From the NCBI GenBank assembly GCA_032718475.1, contig JAUCBJ010008352.1, forward strand, positions 23,670-87,669: a DNA stretch of 64,000 nucleotides, read 5' to 3'. Positions within the stretch are counted from its first letter, which is position 1, and every line of letters starts with the position of its first letter. Under the pieces are notes generated by a model that was not told the DNA's origin, did not search any database, and saw only the letters and a program-made list of their open reading frames with translations. This DNA comes from Nemertoderma westbladi (lineage: Eukaryota > Xenacoelomorpha > Nemertodermatida > Nemertodermatidae). Below are positions 1 to 11,261 of the stretch, piece by piece. A program made the position numbers and the translations under genes.

Positions 1-2955
1 AAGAAGAGTGTCTAAGGTTAGTTTCACTCTTGTCACAGGGATCGCTCTCTTACCATGCATGCTGCTTACAGTATACTGAGCAGTCTTACCTTGACTCATG
101 TCCGTAACCACGTCGGCTACTTGTTCGTCGACATAACTGTGTGATGAAGCAGAGTCTAAGATAGCGTATATACGCTTGCTCCCTCGGGTTCCGGTAATCT
201 TTATAGGAATCACGCTAAACCCTTTCAATTGGTTCTGTGTGAGGAGCGTTACCGATGGTTGTTCCTCACCCGCATGCACATAGAAAGTGTCGTCTTCCTC
301 CTCGTCCTCGTCCGATGATCCTGACTGATCCATACAGTCCGTATAAAACGTACGGATCTCGCGCGGCGCATGCTCCTTGTATAGTGCGTCGCATCTAGCC
401 GCTTTATCTGGATGCTCTTGTCGAAAGCGTCTGGTCGGAGTATGACTAGTAGTGTGAAGTAACGCGTCATGGTTACGTCCACACAGAGGACATGTATCGT
501 CGCTCGGGCAATCCTTCCTGATGTGTCCTGGCTTCGTACATCTCCAGCAAGAATCTAAAGATCGGATTTGGAGTCTCCTCTCCTCGATTCCTAACTCTTT
601 AAAAGCGCGACATCCACAAAGTTTATGTCCGCTATGGTTTCTGCCATTCCGCTCGCAATATGAGCATCCCACAAAGTCCGCTGGCAACTGTTGTCGTGGC
701 TGCGTGGTGCCGATAGGCGTCAGAACTTTAGAAGTCTCAGTAGGGGTGGCGTAGGTAACGGCTTTCGCGTTCGTCGGAAACGGTTTAGTCCGAGTCGGCG
801 CAGAAATAGCTATCCCTTCTGCCGCGATATGATGATCGGTATAATTCGATCGAGTCTCGATAATGGCCTCCCGCGAAATCAGTTGATAGACGTCGGTGAG
901 TTTTAATAGCCCGCCGGCCTCTTCACGCTGGTACTGGATGCGTCGCCATTCTCGTCGAAGTCGATGATGAAGTCGACCGATTATCCTGATGAGAACCGTT
1001 GGTGCGTTAGTGTACTCGAGTTGTCCAATGGACCGTAAAGTCCCTATAACATTTTTTATTTCGTCCGCGAGTCATAGAAGATCGATCGGTTTCGAAATGC
1101 TGCCTCCTCTACAGAGGTCTTCGATAATGGATTTAGCCATGGCGACGTTACCGCCGTAAATCGAATACAAACGGTCGTACGCCAACTCAAAGGCATCGGG
1201 AACACCAATAAAGGTTTCCGCTAATCGTTTCGGCTCACCAGACAGGACTAGGAGCAAGTAATTAAACTTCTCCGTCGAGGTGAAAGCACACTTAGCGATC
1301 TGGGACTCTACGTAGTCTACCAGTGTGCGCCAGTGTTTCGCGTTGCCAGAGAACTTTGGCGGTTGCTGTGCCAGTAATCCGTGTCTAGCCACGAATTTCG
1401 CAATCTCGCTAACCAAATCCAACTGTCCGCGTCCCTGTTCGGTGGCGTCGTCCAGTCGTTCCCTTCCGCACGTTGTTCGTCGGTAGGAATTATTAACGGG
1501 ATCTTCTTCTCGATGTGTCGGAGTCTGTCTAGTCTCCTGTTCTCGCCTTGGTGGTCGATGTTGTCTAGGTTGTTCTAACTCCACGCTGGTTCGTGATCGA
1601 TCCGATGGTTGCGCTTCAAGTCGTTCTTCGAGTTGAGCTAGTCGGTCCGTCATCTCGGCGAACTGTTTGGCGCTGATCGTTTCCGCTGGTTGCAACGTGG
1701 GTTTCTGCTGGGGTGTTTCTCGTGGAGGATTGTCGATGTAGGGGTTCGTCGATCATTCCTCTCGTTTGTAATCCGCTGCCGCTGCCGCTCCAGTACGGAA
1801 TATTTCCCGTTCCGTCGACTCCGAGTCACTGGATGAGTCGCTGTCGTCCGGATAAGGTGGCTGGCGGGTTCGCGTCCGGCGTATTACCTTTTGTCTCACT
1901 CGTTGGGGTCCAGAATCTATGGTTCTCCGTCATTCGGTAGGCTCACAAGCCTTCCACGAAGTCGTAGGTCTCGTTAAACGTTGTTCGATCCCGTGGGTAC
2001 TACCCACATCCATCCTCCTCCGTTGTTCGGCAGGCTCGCAAGCCTTCCACGAAGTCGTAGGTTGCGTCGAACATTGTGTCAAAGGTCGAGTAAAGTAGTC
2101 GGGTTTCGTAGTCGGTCTATAAATAACTGGGTTCGCACAGCACGTCACAGGTTTAACTACTAACGGCTTACTTACCTGTTTAATTGTCATAAACGCAGGT
2201 TCCTCTCTTCCTACAAGTAGACTACGACTTACTGTAGGTGGACTAGTTACGTTACCTGCTAAAATTGGCGATGAAGTCGCCCTAGGTTGTGGTATTTCCG
2301 TCACAACAAACCTGCTACCTTGCGTCGAGCGCACAGGTGTTATTTCCTTAGGTTTCGTAACAAAGACCAGTTTTATCGGAGTCGTGGGTTTGAGCATAGG
2401 AATAACTTGGGGAAAACGTTTACAGTAATCCTCGACGAACTCCTCTCCTCGATCTATCGCTCCCACACTTCCTTCCTCGATTCGCTTCTGAATTCCGCGA
2501 TATCGAGTTTCCATGCGATCCAGGGCAGACAAGTCGTGTCCAGCTCGCAATCTTATAGATCTATCTCTCGCGTCGAGTTCAAGGTCCGCTTGCGCATTCG
2601 CTGCCTCGCGCGATCTACGATTTAGTTCGAACTGTAGTTGCATCTCCCTTTCACGTCGATCCGCTACTTGTTGTTGTGCCGCTAACTCCGCGTCCTGTAT
2701 AGCTAAACGTGATTTTATTTGCCGTGCCTCCAACTGAGCACGTGCGTCAGATGCCTCTTTCTGTCGTGCTAAGTCCTCCTCTAATCTTCTCATCTCCGAG
2801 GCTTCGACTTCGGCTTGCGCCTTGATTTGCGCAATTCTCGTCTCGTCTTCTCTACGTTGTTTCTCTCCCTCGATGGCGATCTGTGCCATCCGACGTTGTG
2901 CTTCTTCACAAATCTTCACAAAATCAGGTTTTGAGAAATTTACCCACACCACCAA
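1..2955 (-). pseudogene. BEL/Pao gag-protease region, three in-frame TGA stops, continues past left edge
   Basis: One minus-strand frame runs from about 2955 to base 1 and is interrupted only by TGA codons near 1930, 1764 and 1072. The N-terminal third is a charged coiled coil rich in E, R, A and Q. About 1100-1400 encodes a DUF1759-like gag core (PPKFSGNAKHWRTLVDYVES). Around 500-690 there are zinc-binding pairs, including a CX2CX4HX4C knuckle (CWRCTKPGHIRKDC) followed by CPLCGRNHD, as in BEL gag. Bases 1-200 encode a DUF1758/retropepsin-like stretch with the motif AILDSASSHSYVDEQVAD. Reverse transcriptase and integrase would lie left of the window. The frame is closed upstream by a TGA just above 2955. 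The order gag core, knuckles, protease fits BEL/Pao. The TGAs most simply reflect CGA to TGA decay, but translational readthrough is not excluded. Confidence 0.85.
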
Positions 2956-3000
2956 TCAATCAAAGAAAGGGGGACAGTACGTGTTCACCCCTTTTAATCT

Positions 3001-3016
3001 CCCCCCCCCCCCCCCC
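3001..3016. repeat. poly-C tract (16 nt)
   Basis: A run of 16 C lies just upstream of the coiled-coil gag frame on the minus strand, where it reads as poly-G. Similar tracts sit at gag ORF junctions in the 37-51 kb element, so this may be a family trait. The stretch from 2956 to 3110 has no other recognisable content. Confidence 0.95.
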
Positions 3017-3109
3017 AACCCTTCCCAACCACCAATACATAACCGCGACATCTACCACCCACGGAAGGGTAGCACGAACTTATTTCCAATCGCACTTTAA
3101 ATATGCAAA

Positions 3110-3385
3110 GCCAGGTGGTTTATAGGAATATAATAAACGCAGTACTCGTTTTCATTATAAGCCTCTTTGCGTTCGTCCTGTTTTGTATTTAAGTATATTT
3201 CTTAAACGCAGGCTAGGTTATAATAATAATAACTAGGGATGCGATCAATATGTGAAGCCAGGTGGTTTATTTAATAATATAGTCAACGCAGTTCTCGTCT
3301 TCTTTATATGCCTCGTTGCGCTCGTCGCTTGTCCTGTTTTGTCATAAAATATTTTTCCTAAACGCAGACTGACGATCTTTATACA
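3110..3385. repeat. Tandem duplication, unit about 147 bp, two copies
   Basis: Two diverged copies start with GCCAGGTGGTTTAT at 3110 and 3257. Each continues through an AAACGCAG motif, a CGTTGCG/TTTGCG segment and a CTGTTTTGT segment, and ends near TAAACGCAG. They lie upstream of the minus-strand BEL gag, so they could belong to its LTR or leader. No second LTR is present in the window to test this. Confidence 0.7.
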
Positions 3386-5391
3386 GTTATAACTATGCGA
3401 AGTTTCGAAACTGTGCGAGTAACTGTTGATACATCTATGTGGAGATGTGTGATATGTGGAGATGTGTGATACAACGCCAACGCATCTTATGCCGATGTAG
3501 TAATATGGGCATTGAAATAATATTAAATCAATGTACACTCTTAAAGCTGCAGCGAAAAAATGTAGCTAATTTCCTAGGTTACATATAAAATAATAATATT
3601 ATTTTTAAGAACATTAATTTTACTACTTTGCAAAAATTCAATTAAAAAATAACCAGACATATACATTGTGGAATAAACTATTTCAGAAGAACTATTTCAG
3701 CCATGCCATGGATTGTATTTATGTTATTATATCTGTCATTTACCTGTGATAGCAATACAACACTTATAGTAGAGTCAATAGTCAATTCCTCTCTGGTTAG
3801 TCTACAGCCACAACTCCCAGCAAGCTCCACACCAGCAGAGACTTGACCAATAATCATTCCCAGCACCTGGCTGCCTTAACACACATCCTTCCATCTATGT
3901 ACCAGCATGTTGGCCAATAAATGAGCAGTATTTAATGAGAATCAATTTTTTACACAGTTTTAATTACTTTAGATCAATTAAAGACACAATTATTAAAGCA
4001 AATCACTTGAACTAATTAAAAACTATAATAGAATGGCGCATGTGGATTACATCTGTATAATTTTTAAGTATAATTATTTAAATCTTATACTGTAAAACAA
4101 TTAATTTCCTTTAAAAGGCAGGTTGAAAATGGTGTTTTTACCGTAATCAACTTAATTAACTAATTAACTGCTATTATCTTAGCTTCTCGAAGGCCACACG
4201 GAAATTCTACTTGGAAAATTTCTAAACTTTTGCCAAACAACATGTGTACCAAGTTTGGATAGATTTCATCAAAGATTGGCCGAGTTATTAACGTTTAAAA
4301 TTGAACGCGACAGAACGACAGAACGACAGAACGACAGAACGACAGGTTGATTAATGGTACCACTACGCTAAGGCTCACTCACTTTGTGAAGATTTTGCGA
4401 ATCCTAACTATCACTGACAGTCCTAAATACAGTAACTTGCCGCGGTGTGATTTATATGGTTTATATACGAGCTAGGTGGGTTGCAGACCTAGTGTAACAA
4501 TACTGATCCCCCTGTCTGAATCAGCCTAAAAGAGGTCGTACCTAAATGTAACAATAACTGATCCCCCTGTACGAAATCAGTCTAAAAGGTCGGGCCTAAA
4601 TGTAACAATACTGCTGCGCAGAAAAACAACAGTTTAATAACGAAGATGAAATACTCCTTCTTGCTGTAACTAAATATCTGATCCTAATTTACAAATACAG
4701 ATAAATTCTGCCTAAATCTAAATTGCGCTATCTAGTAGGAACTCTAAGGGAAATATGTTTTAGGGCGTGTGTGTGGGTGTGTTACAATAAAACAATTTTG
4801 GTGTATATCATTTACTAGGTTTTAGTAATTCTCTGACCGAAATAATACCGTACGCTAGCTACTAAAATAAGCTAGTCGCGTTTGGTAGAGCTTTATACTT
4901 ACAAATGACGTCAAAGCTCTCTCCTTCCTATCCACAACTCAACTGGGCAACCACGGTGTTAGTAACTACACCCGTGATCGGCACAAATACCAGATTCTGG
5001 TTGTAAGATAAGAAATAGGGGTTAATTGCTTCCGTACGTTAGCTGATCTGGTATACAAATTTGATTCTAGAACTTTGTTGCTGCGGTAGTTAGCAGCAAT
5101 ACCTATCAGTACGTGGCAAGGCGCAGTAGGATATTAATAAAACCTCCCTAGGCCAAGCGGTGTGCCGGTAGCAGAAATACTCCTTACCTGATCAAATAAC
5201 TAACTTCAGGCGGGGGTAGGGTACTAATGTATGCTCTACAAAGCGAACCGGTACCAAACAGTCAGTACTACGAATCACTAAATTATGGAACATATGCTGT
5301 CCGTACCTAATGTGTACTCGCGTACTGACGAATGGCAATAATTCGCACCTGTGAGGTATACAGGCAACCCAGGGGTTCGTACTACTGACAA
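3386..5391. other. Non-coding, AT-rich stretch with short tandem arrays
   Basis: No convincing coding sequence is seen. It holds a GAACGACA microsatellite near 4312-4345, preceded by a conserved-looking 110-bp non-coding segment (4186-4310). There is also a tandem array with a 53-54 bp unit (CCTAAATGTAACAATACTGATC-like) at about 4488-4612, 2.4 copies. A 62-codon open frame at 3678-3866 on the minus strand has splice-like flanks but no recognisable family. Confidence 0.5.
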
Positions 5392-5412
5392 GGGGGGGGG
5401 GGGGGGGGGGGG
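5392..5412. repeat. poly-G tract (21 nt)
   Basis: An uninterrupted run of 21 G lies in non-coding sequence. From here to 6060 nothing coding is recognised. Confidence 0.95.
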
Positions 5413-6072
5413 TTCTGCCAAAATATAGTTATTTGATCCTAAATTTGCGGCGTCCCAGGACGGCGTCACGCTTACCCTGATCTATAGGTCTTACGTCAGG
5501 CAAGGGCGTCAAACAAACTCTTACCTTCCTCATAAAGCGGGCGCTGCATGGCAAGTGGAGCATTTCGAAGGGTGAAGGGGGTGCGCGGTCTAATCTAATG
5601 TGGGCGCTAGCGTGTTGTGGACATCCTTTCCCTGCGTTGCTGACGGCCTAACGGTCTAGGCGGCCATCTTCCTGATGCTTTGCTGTCCCAAAGTTGGACA
5701 AATGCAGAAAAACATGTTCAGAAGTTTATAGTATATTTACAGTTTACAAAACTTTATCAAACAGAATTGCCAAATAGTTTCAACAAGAAACATAATAAAC
5801 TGAATGAATCAAGTTTAACAAGAGTAGTGAACTGTAAGTTGTACTAACTAAGAATGGTGTAGAGTGATAACCGAAGGCAAACCAGCCCTTTATATACTAA
5901 ATCTGGGACATAGAATCTACTAGAACTTTCTAGAGTATTCCATGGCCTCACATTGGAGCAATAAGATATTCCATGCCCTATGATTGGCCTAACTCATCGT
6001 TCCATGTGTTGTACGCACCTCATTGGTTTGTCAAATTGTATGAAATGAAAATAAATTGCCCCAAAATGCAAA

Positions 6073-6150
6073 TTTCCCGACTGGGATTCGAACTCGTAAC
6101 CTATGTAATGCAACCAACGCCTTAACCATCTGACCACTACGCCACGAGAT
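6073..6150 (-). repeat. tRNA-like relic or tRNA-derived SINE head
   Basis: On the minus strand the segment has an A-box (TGGCGTAGTGG) followed by GGTTAAGGCGTTGG, as in type II tRNAs. About 35 nt later there is a B-box-like GAGTTCGAATCCC. Five positions of an acceptor stem can pair (TCTCG with CGGGA, one G-U wobble), but the T-stem pairs poorly and no convincing anticodon arm forms. It is therefore better read as a decayed tRNA or SINE head than a working tRNA. No target duplication was found. Confidence 0.45.
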
Positions 6151-6241
6151 TAACTAGGGGTTTTATGTGTACTGATATGAGTAGGCATATTACATTACTG
6201 TAACTTAATCAAAATGCGTCGGATTTTCGAAAGTTTTTACA

Positions 6242-6850
6242 TTATACTACAAATGCTATCCTATAGTGAAATAATTCATCAGATGTCATGTCGATGGGTT
6301 CGTCCTGGATCATCCTTCGGCCGGCGGGTACATCCTGTATCATCCTAGGGACAGCGGGTTCGTCGTGGAACAATTTCAGATCAGCTGGCTCGTCCCAGAT
6401 CATCCTTTGGTCGGCGGGTTCGTCCTGGATCATCCCCCGGTTGGCGGGTTCATCCTGGACCATCCTCCAGGCCGTGGGTTCATTGGGGATCAACTTCAGG
6501 TCGGCCGGTTCGCCCCAGATCGTCCTCCGGCCGACGGGTTCATCCTGGATCATCATCCGGTCCGACTGTTCGTCCCGGATCCTCCTCCAGTCGACAGGTT
6601 CATCCCAGATCATCCTCCAGTCAACGGGTTTGTCCACGATTGTCCTAGAGTCGGCGGGTTCATCAGGGATCAACTTTGGGTCAGCCAGTTCGTCCTGGAT
6701 TGCTAAATTCCTCTCGGTGTGCCTTGAGACACAGCGCATAACACGCTCAGCACAGATTAGTAGTTCACTGCGACTTCCCATTGTGGAGACCTGGTGTGCA
6801 GCCAACATCTTTTTAAGACGCACCGTTGTCAGCTTTCTAACGTTCTCCAT
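6242..6850 (-). CDS. Hypothetical protein with SAP-like motif and decapeptide repeats
   Basis: A 202-codon frame starts at ATG 6850. Residues about 6-38 resemble a SAP motif: LTTVRLKKMLAAHQVSTMG and then SELLICAERV, matching the L-x-V-x-x-L-K-x-x-L ... G-x-x-x-x-L pattern of this helix-extended-loop-helix DNA-binding fold. The rest is about 13-14 imperfect 10-residue repeats of the type RMIQDEPADR, from a 30-bp minisatellite at about 6290-6700. The unit is a multiple of three, so the frame survives copy-number change. No intron or partner gene is visible. It may be a real small gene, an exon, or a minisatellite that happens to be open. The SAP match is by eye only. Confidence 0.4.
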   Translation of the reverse strand: MENVRKLTTVRLKKMLAAHQVSTMGSRSELLICAERVMRCVSRHTERNLAIQDELADPKLIPDEPADSRTIVDKPVDWRMIWDEPVDWRRIRDEQSDRMMIQDEPVGRRTIWGEPADLKLIPNEPTAWRMVQDEPANRGMIQDEPADQRMIWDEPADLKLFHDEPAVPRMIQDVPAGRRMIQDEPIDMTSDELFHYRIAFVV

Positions 6851-7110
6851 GATAAACCGTATGGTATGGTGCCGGTAGAAATAAAAAATAAAGCCGTAAA
6901 AATAAAAACTCGTCGATTTTCTTCATAAATCGGTATGGCGAGCGTGTGGTCCAGCCTCCAGCGAGGTTTTGTCTCAGCCAGAGACCTTAGCACAAGTTTG
7001 GTTTAATTTCGTCTGTGATAGACCTACTTATTTCGTTTTTTTTAGATATATAGATATAGATATTTCTGCAAAGGAGATACAGTCTGACAGTATCGCCAAT
7101 GGGAATATCT

Positions 7111-7308
7111 GCGCGCAAACTTCCATGTCGCGCGCGCAAACTTCCATGTCGCACGCGCAAACTTCCATGTCGCGCGCGCAAACTTCCATGTCGCGCGTGC
7201 AAACTTCCATGTCGAGCGCACAAACTTCCATGTCGCGCGCGCAAATGTTTCTACACGGAAATGGCATAAAGTTTGCGCGCTTGACATGGAAGTTTGCGCG
7301 CGACATGG
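7111..7308. repeat. 21-bp minisatellite with an inverted terminal copy
   Basis: Six to seven direct copies of a 21-bp unit (AAACTTCCATGTCGCGCGCGC) occupy 7111-7247. After a short spacer, one or two copies in opposite orientation follow at 7271-7308, so the RNA or single strand could fold back on the array. All apparent ORFs here on both strands are translations of the repeat (AQTSMSR or MEVCARD heptads) and are not annotated as genes. Confidence 0.85.
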
Positions 7309-8638
7309 CCGTTATGGGCTTCCGTAATATACTCATGAACAACCTTAGAAATAACGGCGAGAAGCCCTTCTTGATGAGTTCCATGTGTTGACAGAATTTG
7401 GAAATTTTGTTTAAAAAAATGTTTGGCATTTTTCGACTCAAAATTACCGAAAAGTAAAAGTAAAATTTTTGTATTTTTTACACAAAAAATGCCATAACTT
7501 TTTTTAAAACAAAATTTTAAAAACACAATTTTGCGCTGAACGTTCCTCTACATAATTATGCAAACAGAACGAAAATCGGTTGTGTAGTTACAAAGTAGAT
7601 AGAGAAAGTGTCCCAAAAAAGAGAAAGAGAACGCGAGAAAAATGACATTTAAATTTCCTCCTGATTACAACTAACCAAACATGAACCACATTTGTGCATG
7701 CACCACACAGTGAACAATTTTAAAAATTTTTCAAAAATGATCTTCTTCTGCGGGTAAAATAGGAATACCTAGGTCAATAGGTCAATTGTTGGCGCTGATT
7801 GTGAAAATAGTAAAATATTTCAAAAATTTTGGGTGTTTGGTGGTCTGTTTTGGTATCAAATGTGGTGCTGCACCAAAATTAAGAAGTTTTCAAATTTTGG
7901 ATGAAAATTACAAAAGTTGCCATAACTCGAGAACAAAACAACTTATCGAAAAACTGATTTCCGATACGGAATCACCATAGAATGTTACATTGGAAAACAC
8001 ATTAAAAGAAAATCTGATGAAAAAAAGAATGGGGGTGAACACCTTTAAGTACCCACCTTAAGTAACTTACTTTTAGTATAAGTCTAACCGGTTTAAAAGC
8101 TTGATTACTACAGTACTTTGTCCGAAAATTGTGTAATGTTATCACTTCTACGCATTAACGAATTAAATTTGACCTAGGTATATGATGGCCCTTATAGCAC
8201 AGACACCCAACTGGCCGTCTGGGAAGGCAGTGGGATTTCAGCTCAAATTACATCGAGTTCTAATGATATTACCCTCATATTTCAAACTGATTCGAAAGTT
8301 GTTACTACAGGATACTCTATCGACTATACAGGTAAGTCAATATCATACTTTCTATAAACTATTAGAATATACATCATACATACAATATATCATACAATAT
8401 ACATCATACATATAAACGTTAAAGGAATGTATGGCACCCTAGGGTGTTATGTCAGGCGAATAAGCAAGGCCGAATGAAATAGAGATTTTGTTGAGGTATA
8501 GGTTGTTGCCGTTAGGTCCAAGAAGGGGGGCCACCAACCATACAGGTGCACCGACCGTGACGGTGACCGGATAACTCACGCGGACGGTAAACTGCTCGGT
8601 TGAGGAAGAGCACTAGGCAAGACTGGGTCGCCTCGTAC
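7309..8638. other. Non-coding stretch, no gene recognised
   Basis: AT-rich sequence with poly-A/poly-T patches. The segment 7780-7985 reads like an old dispersed repeat (TTGCCATAACTCGAGAACAA and similar). Around 8340-8415 there is a short ACATACAATATATCAT simple repeat. No open frame matched a family. Confidence 0.4.
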
Positions 8639-9509
8639 AGCACAGCGAATACTACTACTAGGATCGGCATGCTGTATTGCAGCTGCATTTTTTAGAATGC
8701 TGTGCCGGCTTATCGACAAAATTGCACCGCCACAACTCCCTATCACCCATGACATTTGCTAGATCATCCGCATCTTCAACGCCAGTGTCCTTTAAGATGC
8801 GTCTCAAGAAAGTCCTGGGCTGTCCACCATGCTTAATCACTCCATGAGGCTGCCAAAGTACAAGATTATGCACTGGCTGGTCCTCACGGCGAAAGCAATG
8901 TCCTGCAAAGCGGAGGCGATTTTGTTCTAGTGTCAAGCTTGGGGGAACCAATGAGACACCTCCAATGTTATATAGTGTCTGGTTAAAGATGAGTGCATTG
9001 AAATTGACACAATGAACCCGGCGTAGCATCTTGTGAATGTGCCGTCCAGAGATTTGGTGTCCTCAGCAGTTAGAGCCCAGCATGGACTCCCATAGAGGAG
9101 TACTGGAACTACTGCTGCTCTAAATAACCGGACCTTTCCGATGAATTCTCGGTGACTTCCAAATCCTGGAACGCCTATTCAAGGCTGCCCATGCCTTTCC
9201 CTTACGTATTCGAAGGTCCTTACCTGACTTCCGGATCCATGATCCCAAGTAACATAAGTCATCCACATGCTCCAGCATACCATCTTTTGAGCTTATGCTC
9301 ATCCGATCAGAGACTTGCTGAGGACTTTCAAAGTTAACTGTCAAAATTTTGGTCGTTCTGGAGTTAATAAAAAGACCAACACTAGAAGCAGCATGTTATA
9401 ATGAGCTGAGGAGCCGTTGGGCTCCCTCTAGTGATTCTGAGAGTACTCATCAGCAAAGTCTAGATCAGTTAGGTACTTGGCAGGATTTCCTCGAGCACAG
9501 CGAGTACTA
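8639..9509 (-). mobile_element. 5'-truncated LINE copy with 16-bp target-site duplication
   Basis: The minus strand encodes the C-terminal half of a non-LTR reverse transcriptase. It matches the copy at 59.8-61.1 kb residue for residue over long stretches, for example NIGGVSLVPPSLTLEQNRLR and GKAWAALNR. The frame is broken (8658-9029 and 9120-9344 are in different frames with a gap between), so it is dead. The 3' end is a TAC/GTA trinucleotide tail at 8651-8660. The flanks AGCACAGCGAATACTA (8639-8654) and AGCACAGCGAGTACTA (9494-9509) differ at one base and look like the target-site duplication. Confidence 0.85.
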
Positions 9510-9654
9510 GCCACTGGCTGAATATGAAATATATATAAATACGTTCAAATATGTATAGTACGGTATTACAGTATCAGTAGTGTAGAGATACAACCCAACT
9601 ACCATTACAAGGCATTCAATAGCTGATCATAATTATTAGCACCTTGTACTGTAC

Positions 9655-9870
9655 AAATAGAAAGTAGGAAATGTGGGGGCTGCTATCTACCGAGATTTGC
9701 AGTCAGATAATAAACAAAATAATCCGGGCGAGCCCCATTATTACCATCCCAGTTTAACACCACTTCCCTGGGATACGATGCGAGGTACAGTAGCATCCCA
9801 TAATCAGGGAAGATGGACTCGCACTGGACTTCAATGGAGTAATGGATATGGCGAACAACGTACAAGCATA
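9655..9870 (+). pseudogene. Probable relic of the unknown zinc-knuckle protein found at 15.4-17.3 kb
   Basis: A plus-strand frame (open 9661-10020) starts with VGAAIYRDLQSD, which lines up with IGSAVYGDLQND in the 612-aa ORF at 15453-17291. It is followed by spaced matches: a proline-rich bridge, L-x-x-x-PW, then RG, then an RT-x-G-L ... YG stretch. After about 9870 the similarity fades, and upstream it hits in-frame stops. The similarity covers only 60-70 residues and was judged by eye. If real, the unknown family is multi-copy and occurs in both orientations. Confidence 0.45.
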
Positions 9871-11261
9871 ATGGATATGACTAAAAACAAGTACAAACTT
9901 AAAGTATATATCATGACCCCTTGCAAGGCAGAGGTGGTGATTCGAGTGGTCAAAAATATAAATAACCGAATTTGGTTTCAATACAAATACAGACACACAT
10001 ATAGATATATTAAACAATGATTGTAGAGGCAAAAAGACCCAAAAAATTAGATTGCTACACAAAATTGATATCTCCCAAAAAATGATACTGTATCTCCTAG
10101 AAGGGGCAAAATGAGCTACACATCGGAAAAAATCCCTATCCTATTTCAAGGGGTGAATAAAAATAGCAGAAAATTTAACAAATTGCTCAATCAGAATACA
10201 GTACTGTGTATGTAATATATATAATATATCGGAGTAATCTGAGTACTGATTCGGTTTCGTCGGCAATGCTTCTTGAGCCAGCTGGTGATTTGTACGACTA
10301 TCAAGGAGGCAAACCACCATCCTGAATAGACCCAGAATTGTCCAAGCAACGGATCCCAGGGGCTGAAGAGAAGTGAAGGTGATGTAAGCAGTGGTGGATC
10401 AACAACATCATCAGCAGGAGATCCTCAGAATGTTTCTACTGTTTTCATATCCAGATTTCTTGGAGAAATCAGACTACAATGGTGCAGATACAGATGGAAC
10501 CTCCATGTGAGACAATGTCCAACAATAACATATAAAACCGTGTGAAACTGAACCTATAAAATCATATGAAAGAGGGTCCCATTACCTCAGGCTCAGCCTG
10601 AGCCAACCAACATCTGAGAATCGTGATATAGAGGTGTTAGATAGTGATCCAAAACATATCTCATTAAGACAGACGAGAATGTAAGCCTTGCAGCTATTGT
10701 ACATCAGAGGGTAGCTTCACATCGTTATCTCCCCAACATCGCCAACACTGAATCGGATCTCTCAGAATAATCGAAGCCTGAAGCATCAGCCATATTATGT
10801 TCAGTACTAATAAGCATATGGCCGTTATGACAAAGTGTATTACCTATGAGGTTCAAAATTGCTTGGTGTCTTTTACTAATACTAAAATAATTAATTGTCA
10901 AATATTTTTTTTTATATTTTAACAGACGCCAAGTTCCAAAGCATATTTAAGAACATATTCATGCCCTCATACATTGCAATTTGACATTTTTTATTTGTTT
11001 ATTTGTTTTTGTTTTTTTGGTTTAAGCATTCTCCATGTTTCCTTAGAAACAGAGAAATGGCACAAGTAAAACTCGGTCTGTCATCAGTCGAATAATAATT
11101 TCGATTCCACTCCAAAAATTAGTTAAGGGGTAACTTTTAATTCTAGGTAATTATTTGCATACACATATATACATAGTACATACACATACATACCACCACC
11201 AACACATAATTAACATACATAAATATTGTTTTCACAGCAGAAGTCTTTTTTCAGATTTTGC
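9871..11261. other. Unassigned stretch
   Basis: No gene recognised. 10255-10510 has moderately GC-rich, protein-like composition in two plus-strand frames but with stops and no family match. 10860-11240 is AT-rich with poly-T and CATACA simple sequence. Confidence 0.35.

Noticed and set aside
3744-3870. Possible minus-strand exon with CAG|GTAAAT donor and 40-60 open codons
   Set aside because: The acceptor is weak, the peptide matches no family and composition does not stand out; not enough to call.
7111-7308. CRISPR-like regular repeats
   Set aside because: Units are contiguous without spacers, in an animal genome; minisatellite.
9673-10020. Full 115-codon plus-strand frame as an intact gene
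   Set aside because: Only the first two-thirds resembles ORF C; the end is AT-rich translation and the start is preceded by in-frame stops, so it is treated as a relic.
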